From positions 62,001-126,000 of the forward strand of contig CAVYQS010000007.1 in NCBI GenBank assembly GCA_963770765.1: a stretch of 64,000 bases of DNA. Reading direction: 5' to 3'. Source of the DNA: CAVPCY01 sp963770765 (GTDB taxonomy: Bacteria; Actinomycetota; Coriobacteriia; Anaerosomatales; PHET01). The number at the start of each line of letters is the position of its first letter. Within the stretch, counting starts at the first letter, position 1. Below, piece by piece: positions 1 to 12,419 of this stretch. Under the pieces are notes generated by a model. It was not told the origin of the DNA. It did not search any database and worked only from the letters and a program-made list of their open reading frames with translations. A program made the translations under genes and the position numbers.

Positions 1-2289
<2,289 letters not shown>

Positions 2290-2292
2290 GTG

Positions 2293-5200
2293 TTACTCCT
2301 CCTCGTCGGAAGACAGGTCGACTTCACCGAGCGCGCCGGCGTCGAGAGCCGAGATATCGGCCTCGAGCAGCTGTTCGAGAGCGTCGACCGAATCGATGTC
2401 CGAGCCTGCATCCTCTTCGCCGCCCAGATCGAGCCCAAGCTCCTCGGCGGTCTTGAAGATGTCCTCGTCCTCTTCCTTGAGCTCGATCTCCTTGCCGTCC
2501 TCGGACATGATCTCGACGTCGAGACACAGCGACTGCATCTCCTTGACGAGGACCTTGAACGACTCCGGGATACCGGGCTCAGGTATGTTCTCGCCCTTGA
2601 CGATGGCCTCGTAGGCCTTCACACGGCCGAGGATATCGTCGGACTTGACGGTGAGGATCTCCTGGAGCACGTAGGCTGCGCCGTACGCATAGAGAGCCCA
2701 CACCTCCATCTCACCGAATCGCTGTCCACCGAACTGCGCCTTACCACCAAGCGGCTGCTGGGTGATGAGCGAGTACGGGCCGGTCGAACGGGCGTGGATC
2801 TTGTCGTCGACCAGGTGCAACAGCTTGAGGATATAGATCTTGCCCACGGTGACAGGCTCGCGGAAGGGCTCACCCGTCCGCCCGTCGAACAGCTGGGTCT
2901 TGCCGCGCTCGGTGAAGCTCGGGACCAGAGAAGGCATGGCCTGCTTGCCGAAACGCTCCTGGTGCTTGAGCAGAAGGTTCTCGTTGGCCGCCTTGATGAC
3001 CTCGGAGATCTCCTCTTCACGCGCACCGTCGAACACGGGTGTCGCGACGTGGATAGGACCGTCAACGGCCTTCTTGGCCTTCTTGTCATCGCTCCAGCCG
3101 ACATCAGCGGCCCACCCGAGATGTGTCTCGAGAAGCTGGCCGATGTTCATTCGGCTGGGAACGCCCAGCGGATTCAAGATGATGTCGACGTGGCGCCCGT
3201 CGGCCAAGAACGGCATGTCCTCGACAGGCAGGATCTTCGAGATGACACCCTTGTTGCCATGGCGGCCCGCAAGCTTGTCGCCCTCTTGGATCTTGCGCTT
3301 CTGCGCCACATAGACACGAACGAGTTCGTTCACGCCCGGACTCAGATCGTCGCCGGCCTCTCGGCTGAACTGGCGAACGGCGATGACGCGCCCGGTCTCA
3401 CCGTGCGGCACCTTGAGCGACGTGTCGCGAACCTCGCGAGCCTTCTCGCCGAAGATGGCCCGCAGCAGGCGCTCCTCAGCAGTGAGCTCGGTCTCGCCCT
3501 TGGGAGTGACCTTGCCCACCAGGACATCTCCGGGGAATACCTCTGCGCCCACGCGGATGATGCCGTCCTCGTCGAGGTTGAGGAGTACATCCTCGCCCAC
3601 GTTGGGGATCTCGCGGGTGATCTCTTCGGGGCCCAGCTTGGTGTCGCGGGCCTCGACCTCGTACTCCTCGATGTGGATCGAGGTGAGCATGTCTTCTTTG
3701 ACGACCCGCTCGGAGAGGATGATCGCGTCTTCGTAGTTGTAGCCCTCCCACGGCATGAACGCGCACAGGAGGTTCTGGCCCAGCGCCAGCTCGCCGCTCT
3801 CAGTCGAAGGACCGTCGGCAAGCACCTCTCCCGCCTCCACCTTCTCACCCTGACGAACCAGCGGGCGGTGGTTGATGCAGGTGCCCTGGTTGGAGCGCTG
3901 GAACTTGGGCAGGTGGTACTCGTCGAGCGTGCCGTCCTCGGACGCGCGCACGACGATGATCTGGCTGTCGACGCGCTCGACGGCACCCGACCTGCGAGCC
4001 AGGATGATCTCGCCGGTGTCCTTGGCCGCGCGATACTCAAGGCCGGTTCCCACGAGCGGGGCGGATGCGCGAAGGAGCGGCACCGCCTGACGCTGCATGT
4101 TGGAGCCCATCAGCGCGCGGTTCGCGTCGTCGTGCTCGAGGAACGGGATCAGCGCGGTCGCCACCGACACCATCTGGCGCGGCGAGACGTCCATGTAGCT
4201 GACCTCGACGGGGATGCGCTCCTCAGGCTCACCGAACTGACCGTTGGCGCCCTGACCCTTGACGCGACACAGCACCTTGGCATTGCCGAACTTGCCCGTC
4301 TTGGCATCGAACGGCTCGTTCGCCTGAGCGATGACGTGCTTCTCTTCCTCATCGGCAGTGAGGTAGTCGATATCGGTGGTGACCTTGCCCTTGACGACCC
4401 TGCGATACGGCGTCTCGATGAAGCCGTACGGATTGATCCGTGCGAACGTCGCAAGCGAGCCGATCAGGCCGATGTTCGGACCTTCAGGCGTCTCGATGGG
4501 GCACATGCGGCCATAGTGGCTCGGGTGAACGTCGCGAACCTCGAAGCCCGCGCGCTCACGAGACAGGCCGCCCGGACCGAGCGCTGACAGGCGGCGCTTG
4601 TGGGTGAGGCCGGCGACGGGGTTCGTCTGATCCATGAACTGCGACAGCTGCGAGGAGCCGAAGAACTCCTTGATGGAGGCCACGATGGGGCGGATGTTGA
4701 TCAGCGACTGCGGCGTGATCTCGTCCACGTCCTGGGTGGTCATGCGCTCGCGAACCACGCGCTCCATGCGTGCGAGGCCGATCCGGAACTGGTTCTGGAT
4801 CAGCTCGCCGACGCTGCGGATGCGGCGGTTGCCGAAGTGGTCGATGTCGTCGACCTGATACCCGTCGGAGCCGTGCCACAGCTTGACGAGGTAGTAGATG
4901 GCGGCCTTGATGTCTTCCGGCGTCAGCGTGGACTGCTCGTCGGGCAGGGTCAGCCCGAGCTTCTTGTTCACCTTGTAGCGACCGACCTTCGCGAGGTCGT
5001 AGCGCTGCGGATTGAAGAAGAGCCCGTCGAGCAGGGCGCGTGCGGACTCGACCGTCGGCGGCTCGCCGGGGCGAAGGCGCTTGTAGATCTCGAGCAGCGC
5101 TTCTTCCCGGCTCTCGGTGAAGTCCCGCTCGAGCGTGCGCTCGATGGCCTCCGAGTTGCCGAACATCTCCATTATCTCCTCGCGGGTCTCGGCGATGCCG

Positions 5201-5808
5201 AGCGCCTTGAGCAGAATCGTGGCAGGCTGCTTACGCTTGCGGTCGACTCGAACGCTCACGATGTCGCGGCGGTCGGTCTCGAGCTCGAGCCATGCGCCTC
5301 GCGCCGGGATGACCTTTGCGGTGTAGTTGATCTTGTCGGTGGTCTTGTCCATCTCCTCGGCGTAGTACACGCCGGGCGAACGGACCAGCTGCGAGACGAC
5401 GACACGCTCGGTACCGTTGATGACGAACGTACCGCGGTCGGTCATGAGCGGGAAGTCGCCCATGAACACCGACTGTTCCTTGATCTCGCCCGTTTCCTTG
5501 TTGATGAAACGAACGTCAACGAACAGCGGCGCTTGGTAGGACATGTCCTTCTCTTTGCACTCCTCTACGGAGTACTTTGGCTCACCGAACTCGTGAGCCC
5601 CGAACTCTACCGCCAGGGTGCCGGTGAAGTCTTCGATGGGAGAGATGTCCTGGAAGGTCTCACGCAAGCCCTCGTCGAGGAACCACGTGAAAGAGTCCTT
5701 CTGAATTGCAATGAGATTTGGAACGTCGAGAACTTCGGGTATCTTCGCGAAGCTGCGACGCTCGCGCCGGTCGGCGCTGAGAACGAGGGATCCTTCTCCG
5801 CGGGGCAC
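2293..5808 (-). CDS. rpoB: RNA polymerase subunit beta
   Basis: Complete beta subunit (1171 aa), a normal length for actinobacteria. The start is GTG at 5806-5808, preceded by AAGGAGG about 6-7 bases upstream. The rifampicin pocket is easy to read (LSQFMDQTNP, then THKRRLSALGPGG). It carries the usual Asp, His and Ser at the positions where resistance changes normally occur, so no resistance is predicted from this site. The C-terminal clamp-contact segment GGKAQFGGQRFGEMEVWALY is present. The last ~60 residues are very acidic. The gene lies between rplL and rpoC in the standard order and almost abuts rpoC, so the two are surely co-transcribed. Confidence 0.98.
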   Translation of the reverse strand: MPRGEGSLVLSADRRERRSFAKIPEVLDVPNLIAIQKDSFTWFLDEGLRETFQDISPIEDFTGTLAVEFGAHEFGEPKYSVEECKEKDMSYQAPLFVDVRFINKETGEIKEQSVFMGDFPLMTDRGTFVINGTERVVVSQLVRSPGVYYAEEMDKTTDKINYTAKVIPARGAWLELETDRRDIVSVRVDRKRKQPATILLKALGIAETREEIMEMFGNSEAIERTLERDFTESREEALLEIYKRLRPGEPPTVESARALLDGLFFNPQRYDLAKVGRYKVNKKLGLTLPDEQSTLTPEDIKAAIYYLVKLWHGSDGYQVDDIDHFGNRRIRSVGELIQNQFRIGLARMERVVRERMTTQDVDEITPQSLINIRPIVASIKEFFGSSQLSQFMDQTNPVAGLTHKRRLSALGPGGLSRERAGFEVRDVHPSHYGRMCPIETPEGPNIGLIGSLATFARINPYGFIETPYRRVVKGKVTTDIDYLTADEEEKHVIAQANEPFDAKTGKFGNAKVLCRVKGQGANGQFGEPEERIPVEVSYMDVSPRQMVSVATALIPFLEHDDANRALMGSNMQRQAVPLLRASAPLVGTGLEYRAAKDTGEIILARRSGAVERVDSQIIVVRASEDGTLDEYHLPKFQRSNQGTCINHRPLVRQGEKVEAGEVLADGPSTESGELALGQNLLCAFMPWEGYNYEDAIILSERVVKEDMLTSIHIEEYEVEARDTKLGPEEITREIPNVGEDVLLNLDEDGIIRVGAEVFPGDVLVGKVTPKGETELTAEERLLRAIFGEKAREVRDTSLKVPHGETGRVIAVRQFSREAGDDLSPGVNELVRVYVAQKRKIQEGDKLAGRHGNKGVISKILPVEDMPFLADGRHVDIILNPLGVPSRMNIGQLLETHLGWAADVGWSDDKKAKKAVDGPIHVATPVFDGAREEEISEVIKAANENLLLKHQERFGKQAMPSLVPSFTERGKTQLFDGRTGEPFREPVTVGKIYILKLLHLVDDKIHARSTGPYSLITQQPLGGKAQFGGQRFGEMEVWALYAYGAAYVLQEILTVKSDDILGRVKAYEAIVKGENIPEPGIPESFKVLVKEMQSLCLDVEIMSEDGKEIELKEEDEDIFKTAEELGLDLGGEEDAGSDIDSVDALEQLLEADISALDAGALGEVDLSSDEEE

Positions 5809-5919
5809 CAGGCGATTCCTCCTTCAGAAGATGGAGCGGCCGACATTAGTCGCAAATTAACAGGCTAATCGAAGCCCGTCCTTGCGTCAAGATGTTTTCT
5901 CGGGGAATCGAAAGACGGT

Positions 5920-5952
5920 GAAGGGCCGGAACCCCGAGGATCCCGGCCCTTC
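5920..5952 (-). terminator. rplL-rpoB intergenic hairpin (attenuator-like)
   Basis: A 10-bp GC-rich stem (GAAGGGCCGG with CCGGCCCTTC) lies in the gap between the rplL stop and the rpoB start. A partial terminator or RNA processing site at this position is known from other bacteria and lets ribosomal proteins be made in excess over polymerase. No clear U-run follows on the minus strand, so it is probably leaky or a processing site. Confidence 0.5.
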
Positions 5953-6001
5953 CCTTTCGGCCCGCCGCTACGATCGCGGGGCGGACCGTCGCGATCGGTT
6001 G

Positions 6002-6379
6002 CTACTTGACGGCGACAGCGGCGCCGGCGTCCTTGAGCTTGCCCTCGGCCTCTTCGGCCTTGTCCTTGGCGACACCCTCGACCACGGCCTTGGGGGCACC
6101 CTCGACGAGGTCCTTGGCCTCCTTGAGACCCAGGCCGGTCAGCTCGCGGACGACCTTGATCACGGCGATCTTGTTGTCGCCGTAGCCCTCGAGCACGACG
6201 TCGAACGAGGTCTTCTCCTCGGCGGCAGCGGCCTCGGCGGGCGCAGCGGCAGCGGCTGCGGCGACCGGAGCAGCGGCGGACACGCCGAAGATCTCCTCAA
6301 GCTCCTTGACGAGCTCGGAGAGCTCCAGAGCCGGCATTTCCTTCAAAGCCTCGATGATCTCATCCCTGCTTACAGCCAT
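6002..6379 (-). CDS. rplL: 50S ribosomal protein L7/L12
   Basis: Stalk protein L7/L12, 125 aa, which recruits translational GTPases to the ribosome as dimers on L10. The N-terminal dimerisation helix (IIEALKEMPALELSELVKEL) is followed by an Ala-rich hinge. The globular domain contains GYGDNKIAVIKVVRELTGLG and the conserved KDLVEGAP. It sits directly downstream of rplJ with a 65-base gap. The start ATG is preceded by a good GGAG. Confidence 0.98.
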   Translation of the reverse strand: MAVSRDEIIEALKEMPALELSELVKELEEIFGVSAAAPVAAAAAAAPAEAAAAEEKTSFDVVLEGYGDNKIAVIKVVRELTGLGLKEAKDLVEGAPKAVVEGVAKDKAEEAEGKLKDAGAAVAVK

Positions 6380-6444
6380 TTCGTTTCTCCTTCTTGTTCA
6401 CGCGACGCGGCGCTCGCCGGTCGCACAGCATGTTCGGTCCGCAG

Positions 6445-6963
6445 CTAAGCGGCCTTGTCTTTGGCGATGGCGTCGACAACGGTGACGAACGCGCGCGCCG
6501 GACCGCTGAGCACACGAACGGTGCCCGTGAGCGGGTTGAGCATGGTGCCGAGAAGCTTCGCGAGCAGCTCCTCGCGAGAGGGCAGGCTTGCGATGGCCTT
6601 GACTCCGGCGGAGTCCACGATCTGGTTCTGAACGAATCCGCCCTTGAGCTCCAACGCCTGGTTAGCCTTGGCGAACGTGGTGAGCGCCTTGGCCGGGGCG
6701 ACCGCGTCACCTTCGATGAAGACGAACGCCGTAGGCCCTGCGAGGAATGCGTCCATGCTGGGTAGCGCGAGTTCACGAACGGCGATCTCGGTGAGCGAGT
6801 TCTTGTAGATCTTGATCTCGCCACCGGCCTCGCGGACGCTGGTTCGCAGAAGCTGCATCTGCTTGACCGTCAGACCGCGGTAATCGACCATGATCACCGC
6901 CGCCGCGTCGTTGAATCGGTCCTTGATCTCAGCAACGAGCGCTTCTTTGGTAACAGTCGGCAT
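6445..6963 (-). CDS. rplJ: 50S ribosomal protein L10
   Basis: Stalk base protein L10, 172 aa, which binds 23S rRNA and carries the L7/L12 dimers. The frame stays open upstream, but the true start is the ATG at 6961-6963: it begins MPTVTKEALVAEIKDRF, as in the family, and has AAGGAGG 6 bases before it. The motif VDYRGLTVKQ is present. A long structured leader lies upstream. In other bacteria L10 or the L10-L12 complex represses its own operon through such a leader. Confidence 0.97.
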   Translation of the reverse strand: MPTVTKEALVAEIKDRFNDAAAVIMVDYRGLTVKQMQLLRTSVREAGGEIKIYKNSLTEIAVRELALPSMDAFLAGPTAFVFIEGDAVAPAKALTTFAKANQALELKGGFVQNQIVDSAGVKAIASLPSREELLAKLLGTMLNPLTGTVRVLSGPARAFVTVVDAIAKDKAA

Positions 6964-6971
6964 ATCATCCC

Positions 6972-7250
6972 TCCTTTCCACGCACGCACACCCGGCCGGT
7001 TCAGGCCCCCATGCGGGGACCGCGGTCGGGCCGCGCCGTCCCGGGATCATCCCGGGAAACGAACACGGCCCCCATCGCCTGAAGAGGCTACGGGGGCCGC
7101 GAGCAGTTGTTGCTCGTGAGAGCGTGACGGCTCTCATGCGACCACCTCGGCAGGCGGAGCTGTTGCTCCATTACGCCCGGACCATCTTCCGGACACCGGC
7201 TGTCTTCGGCAGCGGATCGTACGCGCTATCAGATTCTCAATGCGACGCCG
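6972..7250 (-). promoter_or_regulatory. L10 leader region of rplJ-rplL
   Basis: This gap of about 340 bases between rplA and rplJ holds no gene. On the minus strand it is rich in stable hairpins. One is formed by CGGCCCCCGTAG and its partner near 7060-7102. Others form from the GGGATCATCCCGG repeat near 7041-7056 and the GAGAGCGTGACGGCTCTC palindrome near 7119-7136. The position immediately before rplJ and the length fit the ribosomal protein L10 leader family, at which L10(L12)4 represses translation. I assign it by position and structure, not by a consensus search. Confidence 0.6.
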
Positions 7251-7303
7251 AAGTCTGACCGCCCGACGCGTCGCTGTCAAGGCGGCCCTGATCGAGAGCG
7301 GCT

Positions 7304-8011
7304 CTAGCCCTCTATCAGATTGCGCACGAGGCTGGGATCGACCTTGACACCCGGGCCCATGGTGGAGGCGACGGTGATCGACTTGATGTACTTGCCCTTC
7401 GAGGATGACGGCTTCGCGCGAAGGATCTCGTCGAGCAGCGTGGCGTAGTTCTCCACGAGCTGCTTCTCGTCGAACGAGACCCGGCCGAGCACCACGTGCG
7501 CGATGCCGAACTTGTCGGCACGATACTCGACGCGTCCGGCCTTGAGCTCGGTGATGATCTGGGCGACGTTCATGGTGACTGTCCCGAGCTTCGGGTTGGG
7601 CATCAGACCCCTCGGGCCGAGCGCCTTACCGAGCTTGCCCACCTTGCCCATCATGTCGGGGGTGGCGACAGCGGCATCGAAGTCGAAGAAGCCGCCCTCG
7701 ATCTTGGCGACGAGGTCCTCGCTGCCCACGACGTCAGCGCCGGCAGCCTCTGCCTCACGGGCCTTCTCGCCCTCGGCGAAGACCGCGACCCGGACGTTCT
7801 TGCCGGTGCCGTGCGGGAGTGAGACGCTGCCGCGGACCTGCTGGTCGGCCTGACGGGTGTCGACGCCGAGGCGGAAGTGGGCCTCTACGGTCTCGTCGAA
7901 CTTGGCGGTCGCGACCTGCTTGACGATCTTCATCGCCGCGAGCGGCGTCTGGAGCTCGTCCTTGTCATAGGTCGCGACTCCGGCGCGATAGTGCTTTCCG
8001 TGCTTAGGCAT
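7304..8011 (-). CDS. rplA: 50S ribosomal protein L1
   Basis: L1, 235 aa, the 23S rRNA L1-stalk protein and often a translational repressor of its own operon. The start MPKHGKHYRAG has AGGAGG upstream. The family signature GRLMPNPK-type loop is visible as GPRGLMPNPKLGTVT. The C-terminal RNA-binding strand GKYIKSITVASTMGPG is typical. It forms the usual pair with rplK, 96 bases upstream. Confidence 0.98.
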   Translation of the reverse strand: MPKHGKHYRAGVATYDKDELQTPLAAMKIVKQVATAKFDETVEAHFRLGVDTRQADQQVRGSVSLPHGTGKNVRVAVFAEGEKAREAEAAGADVVGSEDLVAKIEGGFFDFDAAVATPDMMGKVGKLGKALGPRGLMPNPKLGTVTMNVAQIITELKAGRVEYRADKFGIAHVVLGRVSFDEKQLVENYATLLDEILRAKPSSSKGKYIKSITVASTMGPGVKVDPSLVRNLIEG

Positions 8012-8107
8012 GTGAGCCTCCTGTGGTCATGGCGGGCGACACGAAGCGCTGTGTCATCCCTCCCACTTCACGCCGGACCTGTGCCGGCGATGAGTCCGTG
8101 AAACGTT

Positions 8108-8533
8108 CTAGTCGACGACGACGACGCCCATGGAACGGGCGGTCCCGGCGATGATCGTCATGCCGGCTTCGACGTCGTTGGCGTTGAGGTCGGGCATCTT
8201 GATCTCGGCGATCTCACGAAGCTGCGCCTGCGTGATCTGGCCGACCTTGTCGCGGTTGGGAACGCCCGAGCCGCTCTCGATCCCCAGCGCCTGCTTGATC
8301 AGCACGGCCGCAGGAGGGGTCTTGAGGATGAAGTCGAACGAACGATCCTCGTAGACCGAGATCTCCACGGGGATGATCGTGCCGTTCTTGTCGGCAGTCG
8401 CGGCGTTGAAGGCCTGGCAGAACTGCATGATGTTGACCTGGTGCTGACCGAGCGCCGGACCGACCGGGGGTGCCGGGTTGGCCTGACCACCGGGAATCTG
8501 GAGCTTGATGAATCCAACGACTTTCTTGGCCAT
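8108..8533 (-). CDS. rplK: 50S ribosomal protein L11
   Basis: L11, 141 aa, part of the GTPase-associated centre together with 23S rRNA helices 43/44, and needed for RelA activation in many bacteria. The N-terminus MAKKVVGFIKLQIPGGQANP and the segment PPVGPALGQHQVNIMQFC are diagnostic. The C-terminal RNA-binding domain ends in GTARSMGVVVVD. It follows nusG after about 130 bases. Confidence 0.98.
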   Translation of the reverse strand: MAKKVVGFIKLQIPGGQANPAPPVGPALGQHQVNIMQFCQAFNAATADKNGTIIPVEISVYEDRSFDFILKTPPAAVLIKQALGIESGSGVPNRDKVGQITQAQLREIAEIKMPDLNANDVEAGMTIIAGTARSMGVVVVD

Positions 8534-8662
8534 CTTCTTACTCGTCCCTGTCCTCGTGCGCCTCCCGCGTGATGGGCGGCGCTGATTGTCTCTCTATACG
8601 TACGGGGTGAGACTGCGAGAAGCTCCGGTCCACCGGCGCAGTCGCCCCGAGCGTTTCCGATT

Positions 8663-9193
8663 CTAGACCCGGGCCACCTGATCGAAGCCCAGCTCGACGG
8701 GTGTCTCACGGCCGAAGATGGTGACCATGACCTTCACGGTCGAGCGGTCGATGTTGACTTCGGCGATGGTGCCGTCGAACTCAGCGAACGGCCCGTGGGT
8801 CACCTTGACGTTCATGCCCTCCACGAAATCAGTCGTGGTCTTCTGCTTGGCACCGGTCTCCGTGCGCTTGGTGATCCGGTTGAACTCGTCCCGCGACAGC
8901 GGGACCGGCTTGCCTTGGCTGCCGACGAAGCCGGTGACGCCCGGCGTGTTGCGCACGACGTACCACGACTCGTCGCCGAGCTCCATCTGCACAAGGATGT
9001 AGCCGGGAAAGACCTTCTTCTCCGAGGTGACCCGGCGGCCACCTTCCTTGATGTCAGTGACCGTCTCCGTTGGGATGCGAACGTCGAAGATCTGTTCTTG
9101 CATGCCCATGGACTCTATGCGGTGGAGCAAGTTCGCCCGCACCTTGTTCTCGTAACCCGAGTACGTGTGAATGACGTACCACTTCTTGGCCAT
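8663..9193 (-). CDS. nusG: transcription termination/antitermination factor NusG
   Basis: NusG, 176 aa, binds the polymerase clamp and links transcription to Rho and ribosomes. The NGN domain starts KKWYVIHTYSGYENKVRANL and contains the FPGYILVQM strand. The C-terminal KOW domain reads KVTHGPFAEFDGTIAEVN. The start ATG is 4 bases after the secE stop, so the two are translationally linked. The length and lack of insertions are standard. Confidence 0.98.
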   Translation of the reverse strand: MAKKWYVIHTYSGYENKVRANLLHRIESMGMQEQIFDVRIPTETVTDIKEGGRRVTSEKKVFPGYILVQMELGDESWYVVRNTPGVTGFVGSQGKPVPLSRDEFNRITKRTETGAKQKTTTDFVEGMNVKVTHGPFAEFDGTIAEVNIDRSTVKVMVTIFGRETPVELGFDQVARV

Positions 9194-9197
9194 GGGG

Positions 9198-9473
9198 CTA
9201 GCCCACCGAGATCTGGGACAGGAGCTGAAGCGCCTGCACCACGAGCGAGTCGACGATGAACGTCAGGGCGACGAAGAACAGGAGCGTGACAACGACGACC
9301 AAGCTCGAGTTGATCACCTCGGGACGATGCGGCCACACGACACGCTTCATCTCCGACCGAACATCGCGCAGGTACTGAGCAAGCCGCGCGAAGATATTGG
9401 GCTTGCTCGACTTGCCGCTGCTGGGCTTCGAAGCCTTGTTCGGCTTCGCGTCCACTGTCGTTGCCTTAGCCAT
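9198..9473 (-). CDS. secE: preprotein translocase subunit SecE
   Basis: SecE, 91 aa, the small clamp subunit of the SecYEG channel. A Lys/Ser-rich tail is followed by the conserved amphipathic segment YLRDVRSEMKRVVWPHRPEV. One membrane helix (SSLVVVVTLLFFVALTFIVD) follows. The frame is open further upstream into the tRNA, so I chose the ATG at 9471-9473 (MAKATTVDAK). The order rpmG, tRNA-Trp, secE, nusG is the classic arrangement. Confidence 0.95.
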   Translation of the reverse strand: MAKATTVDAKPNKASKPSSGKSSKPNIFARLAQYLRDVRSEMKRVVWPHRPEVINSSLVVVVTLLFFVALTFIVDSLVVQALQLLSQISVG

Positions 9474-9554
9474 CTTAGTGACCCGTCCGTTCCGGCGACC
9501 TGTGAGGCCGCCACGCAACAAACGTCGCGACGTGACATCGCGACGGGTGTGATC

Positions 9555-9631
9555 TGGCAGGCCAGGAGGGACTCGAACCCCCAACATCCGGTTTTGGAGA
9601 CCGGCGCTCTACCAATTGGAGCTACTGGCCT
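9555..9631 (-). tRNA. tRNA-Trp (CCA)
   Basis: A full cloverleaf is visible on the minus strand. The acceptor AGGCCAG pairs with CTGGCCT, the anticodon loop is CTCCAAA with anticodon CCA, and the T-arm contains GTTCGAGTC. The discriminator is G and the 3' CCA is encoded (bases 9555-9557). It lies between rpmG and secE, as in many bacteria. Confidence 0.97.
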
Positions 9632-9655
9632 GCGTCCTTGCATCCCATCCGGCGA

Positions 9656-9805
9656 CTAGCGAGTTTCCTTGTGCGCCGTGTGAGTCTTGCACCACTTGCA
9701 GTACTTCTTGAACTCGATGCGCTCCGGGTTCGACTGCTTGTTCTTCTTGGTGGTGTAGTTGCGGCGCTTGCACTCAGTGCACGCCAGCGTCACCAACGTT
9801 CGCAT
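9656..9805 (-). CDS. rpmG: 50S ribosomal protein L33
   Basis: Small gene of 49 aa. The protein starts MRTLVTLACTECKRRNYTT and has two CxxC pairs (CTEC and CKWC), so it is the zinc-binding form of L33. It ends THTAHKETR. The start ATG at 9803-9805 has an AAGGAGG just upstream. The Cys-containing form matters because many genomes carry a Cys-free paralogue for zinc starvation. Confidence 0.96.
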   Translation of the reverse strand: MRTLVTLACTECKRRNYTTKKNKQSNPERIEFKKYCKWCKTHTAHKETR

Positions 9806-9921
9806 GAATCCTCCTTGTGCCACGCTTCTGCACGCCTCAAGGGCGCAGGCGCGGTAGGGTACTCTAGCACCCGGTTTTCGGCACTGTCAAACTCGCAGAC
9901 CTCCCTGGAGAGGCGGCGAAA

Positions 9922-9951
9922 CGGGGCTCGGCAAAGGCTTGCCGAGCCCCG
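9922..9951 (-). terminator. terminator after tuf
   Basis: A perfect 13-bp inverted repeat (CGGGGCTCGGCAA with TTGCCGAGCCCCG, 4-base loop) lies 30 bases after the tuf stop and ahead of rpmG. This position fits an intrinsic terminator. The U-run on the minus strand is weak. Confidence 0.75.
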
Positions 9952-9980
9952 CGCGTTTCGCTGCGAAAGACAGGTTACTG

Positions 9981-11168
<1,188 letters not shown>

Positions 11169-11309
11169 GAGTCTCCTCCTTCGGGGACTTCTTTCGACGG
11201 GGCTCTTGGCTTGTGCCTGAACGGGCCCGTCCCAGTTCCTGTATTCCGCAATCGGACGAATCTTGTCTCTAACCTGCAAGCGCCACCCTACTCGGTGACG
11301 CGTCTTCCC

Positions 11310-11386
11310 TGGTAGCGGTGGCTGGACTCGAACCAGCGACTCCACGGGTATGAACCGTGTGCTCTAACCAGCTGAGCTACACCGCC
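11310..11386 (-). tRNA. tRNA-Met (CAT)
   Basis: Cloverleaf on the minus strand with acceptor GGCGGTG paired to CACCGCT (first pair G-U), anticodon loop TTCATAC and T-arm GGTTCGAGTCC. The discriminator is A and CCA is encoded at 11310-11312. It looks like an elongator: the initiator hallmark (mismatch at position 1-72 plus three G-C pairs in the anticodon stem) is not seen. Confidence 0.95.
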
Positions 11387-11430
11387 GCACCTGTTCGCGA
11401 TCGTGGCCATGTGCGAACGGTAAAGTCGGA

Positions 11431-11506
<76 letters not shown>

Positions 11507-11543
11507 GTTTGAGTCGTGCGCTGGGCGCTCGACGTGCTGTTCA

Positions 11544-11628
11544 TGGTGGGGGCGGATGGATTCGAACCATCGTAGGCATAGCCAACGGGTTTACAGCCCG
11601 TCCCCTTTAGCCACTCGGGCACACCCCC
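11544..11628 (-). tRNA. tRNA-Tyr (GTA)
   Basis: A long tRNA of class II form: acceptor GGGGGTG, anticodon loop CTGTAAA (anticodon GTA), then a long variable arm before the T-arm GGTTCGAATCC. The discriminator is A with encoded CCA at 11544-11546. It is the first gene of the tRNA-Tyr/Thr/Met/tuf transcription unit. About 240 bases upstream of it, up to 11871, hold nothing I recognise. Confidence 0.96.
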
Positions 11629-11871
11629 GTGAACAAAAAAATAGAACCTGTCTACGCTTTTCAAGTTGCGCGCCGAAGAAAAGCCCCTCGGCGAGGGCGA
11701 ACGGGATAGTAAGCCATCGGTCCCGTGGGTGTCAACGCCGACAACGGTGCCGGGCGTGCCCATCGGCACCCGTCAGCGAGATGAGAAGATACCACGCCCG
11801 AAGGATAGGAGCACGCCCTTTCGCCGAATCGTGCGCTTCCGAACCGCACGAGACGACCCGCGACGGGACAG

Positions 11872-12285
11872 CTAGCGACCGATCCGCTCGTCTGCGACTC
11901 GCAATCGCCTGCTCAACACTTCGAGAAGCTTGATCGCGATGCCGGGCTGCTGCTCGAGCAGTGACCTGAAGTCCCAGCTCGACAGCATGAGACAGCTTGT
12001 GGCCTCGAGGGCCCGAATGGTGGCAGAGCGCGGCGCCTGATCGAGCAGCGACATCTCCCCGAAGAAGTCCCCCGGACCGAACGCCCCGAGCGAGGTGCCG
12101 TCGCGCAGGATCTCGACCCGACCGGTGAGGATGAGGTAGAACGCCTGACCGGGTGTGCCCTGAGTGACTATGATCTGGCCGGGCTGATAGTAGCTGTCTT
12201 GCGCGAGAGCCGAGATCGATGCGATCTGAGCCGGAGTGCAGCCGGCGAAGATGGGTACCCTGACCAAGAACTCCTCGTGTGCCAC
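11872..12285 (-). CDS. cyclic nucleotide-binding domain protein
   Basis: Small soluble protein (137 aa) that is almost only a cNMP-binding (CAP_ED) domain. It has the strand-turn GQAFYLILTGRVEILRDG, then the phosphate-binding cassette FGEMSLLDQAPRSATIRA with the Arg that usually contacts the cyclic phosphate. No DNA-binding HTH follows, so it is not a CRP-type regulator by itself. The chosen start is GTG at 12283-12285 (VAHEEFLVRVPIFAG) with GAAGGAG upstream. It is divergent from the adenylate/guanylate cyclase gene 134 bases away, which suggests sensor and signal source are linked. Confidence 0.85.
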   Translation of the reverse strand: MAHEEFLVRVPIFAGCTPAQIASISALAQDSYYQPGQIIVTQGTPGQAFYLILTGRVEILRDGTSLGAFGPGDFFGEMSLLDQAPRSATIRALEATSCLMLSSWDFRSLLEQQPGIAIKLLEVLSRRLRVADERIGR

Positions 12286-12419
12286 TGCCGCTCCTTCGAA
12301 GACCTGAGCCGTCGGCCGCGTTCGACGGCCTCGGTGGATTCTACCGCACACGTCGGCGCGCGATGCGGCATTATGGAACGGTCACCGCGTGTTCGGCACC
12401 GTCCCCGAAGGAGTGGCGC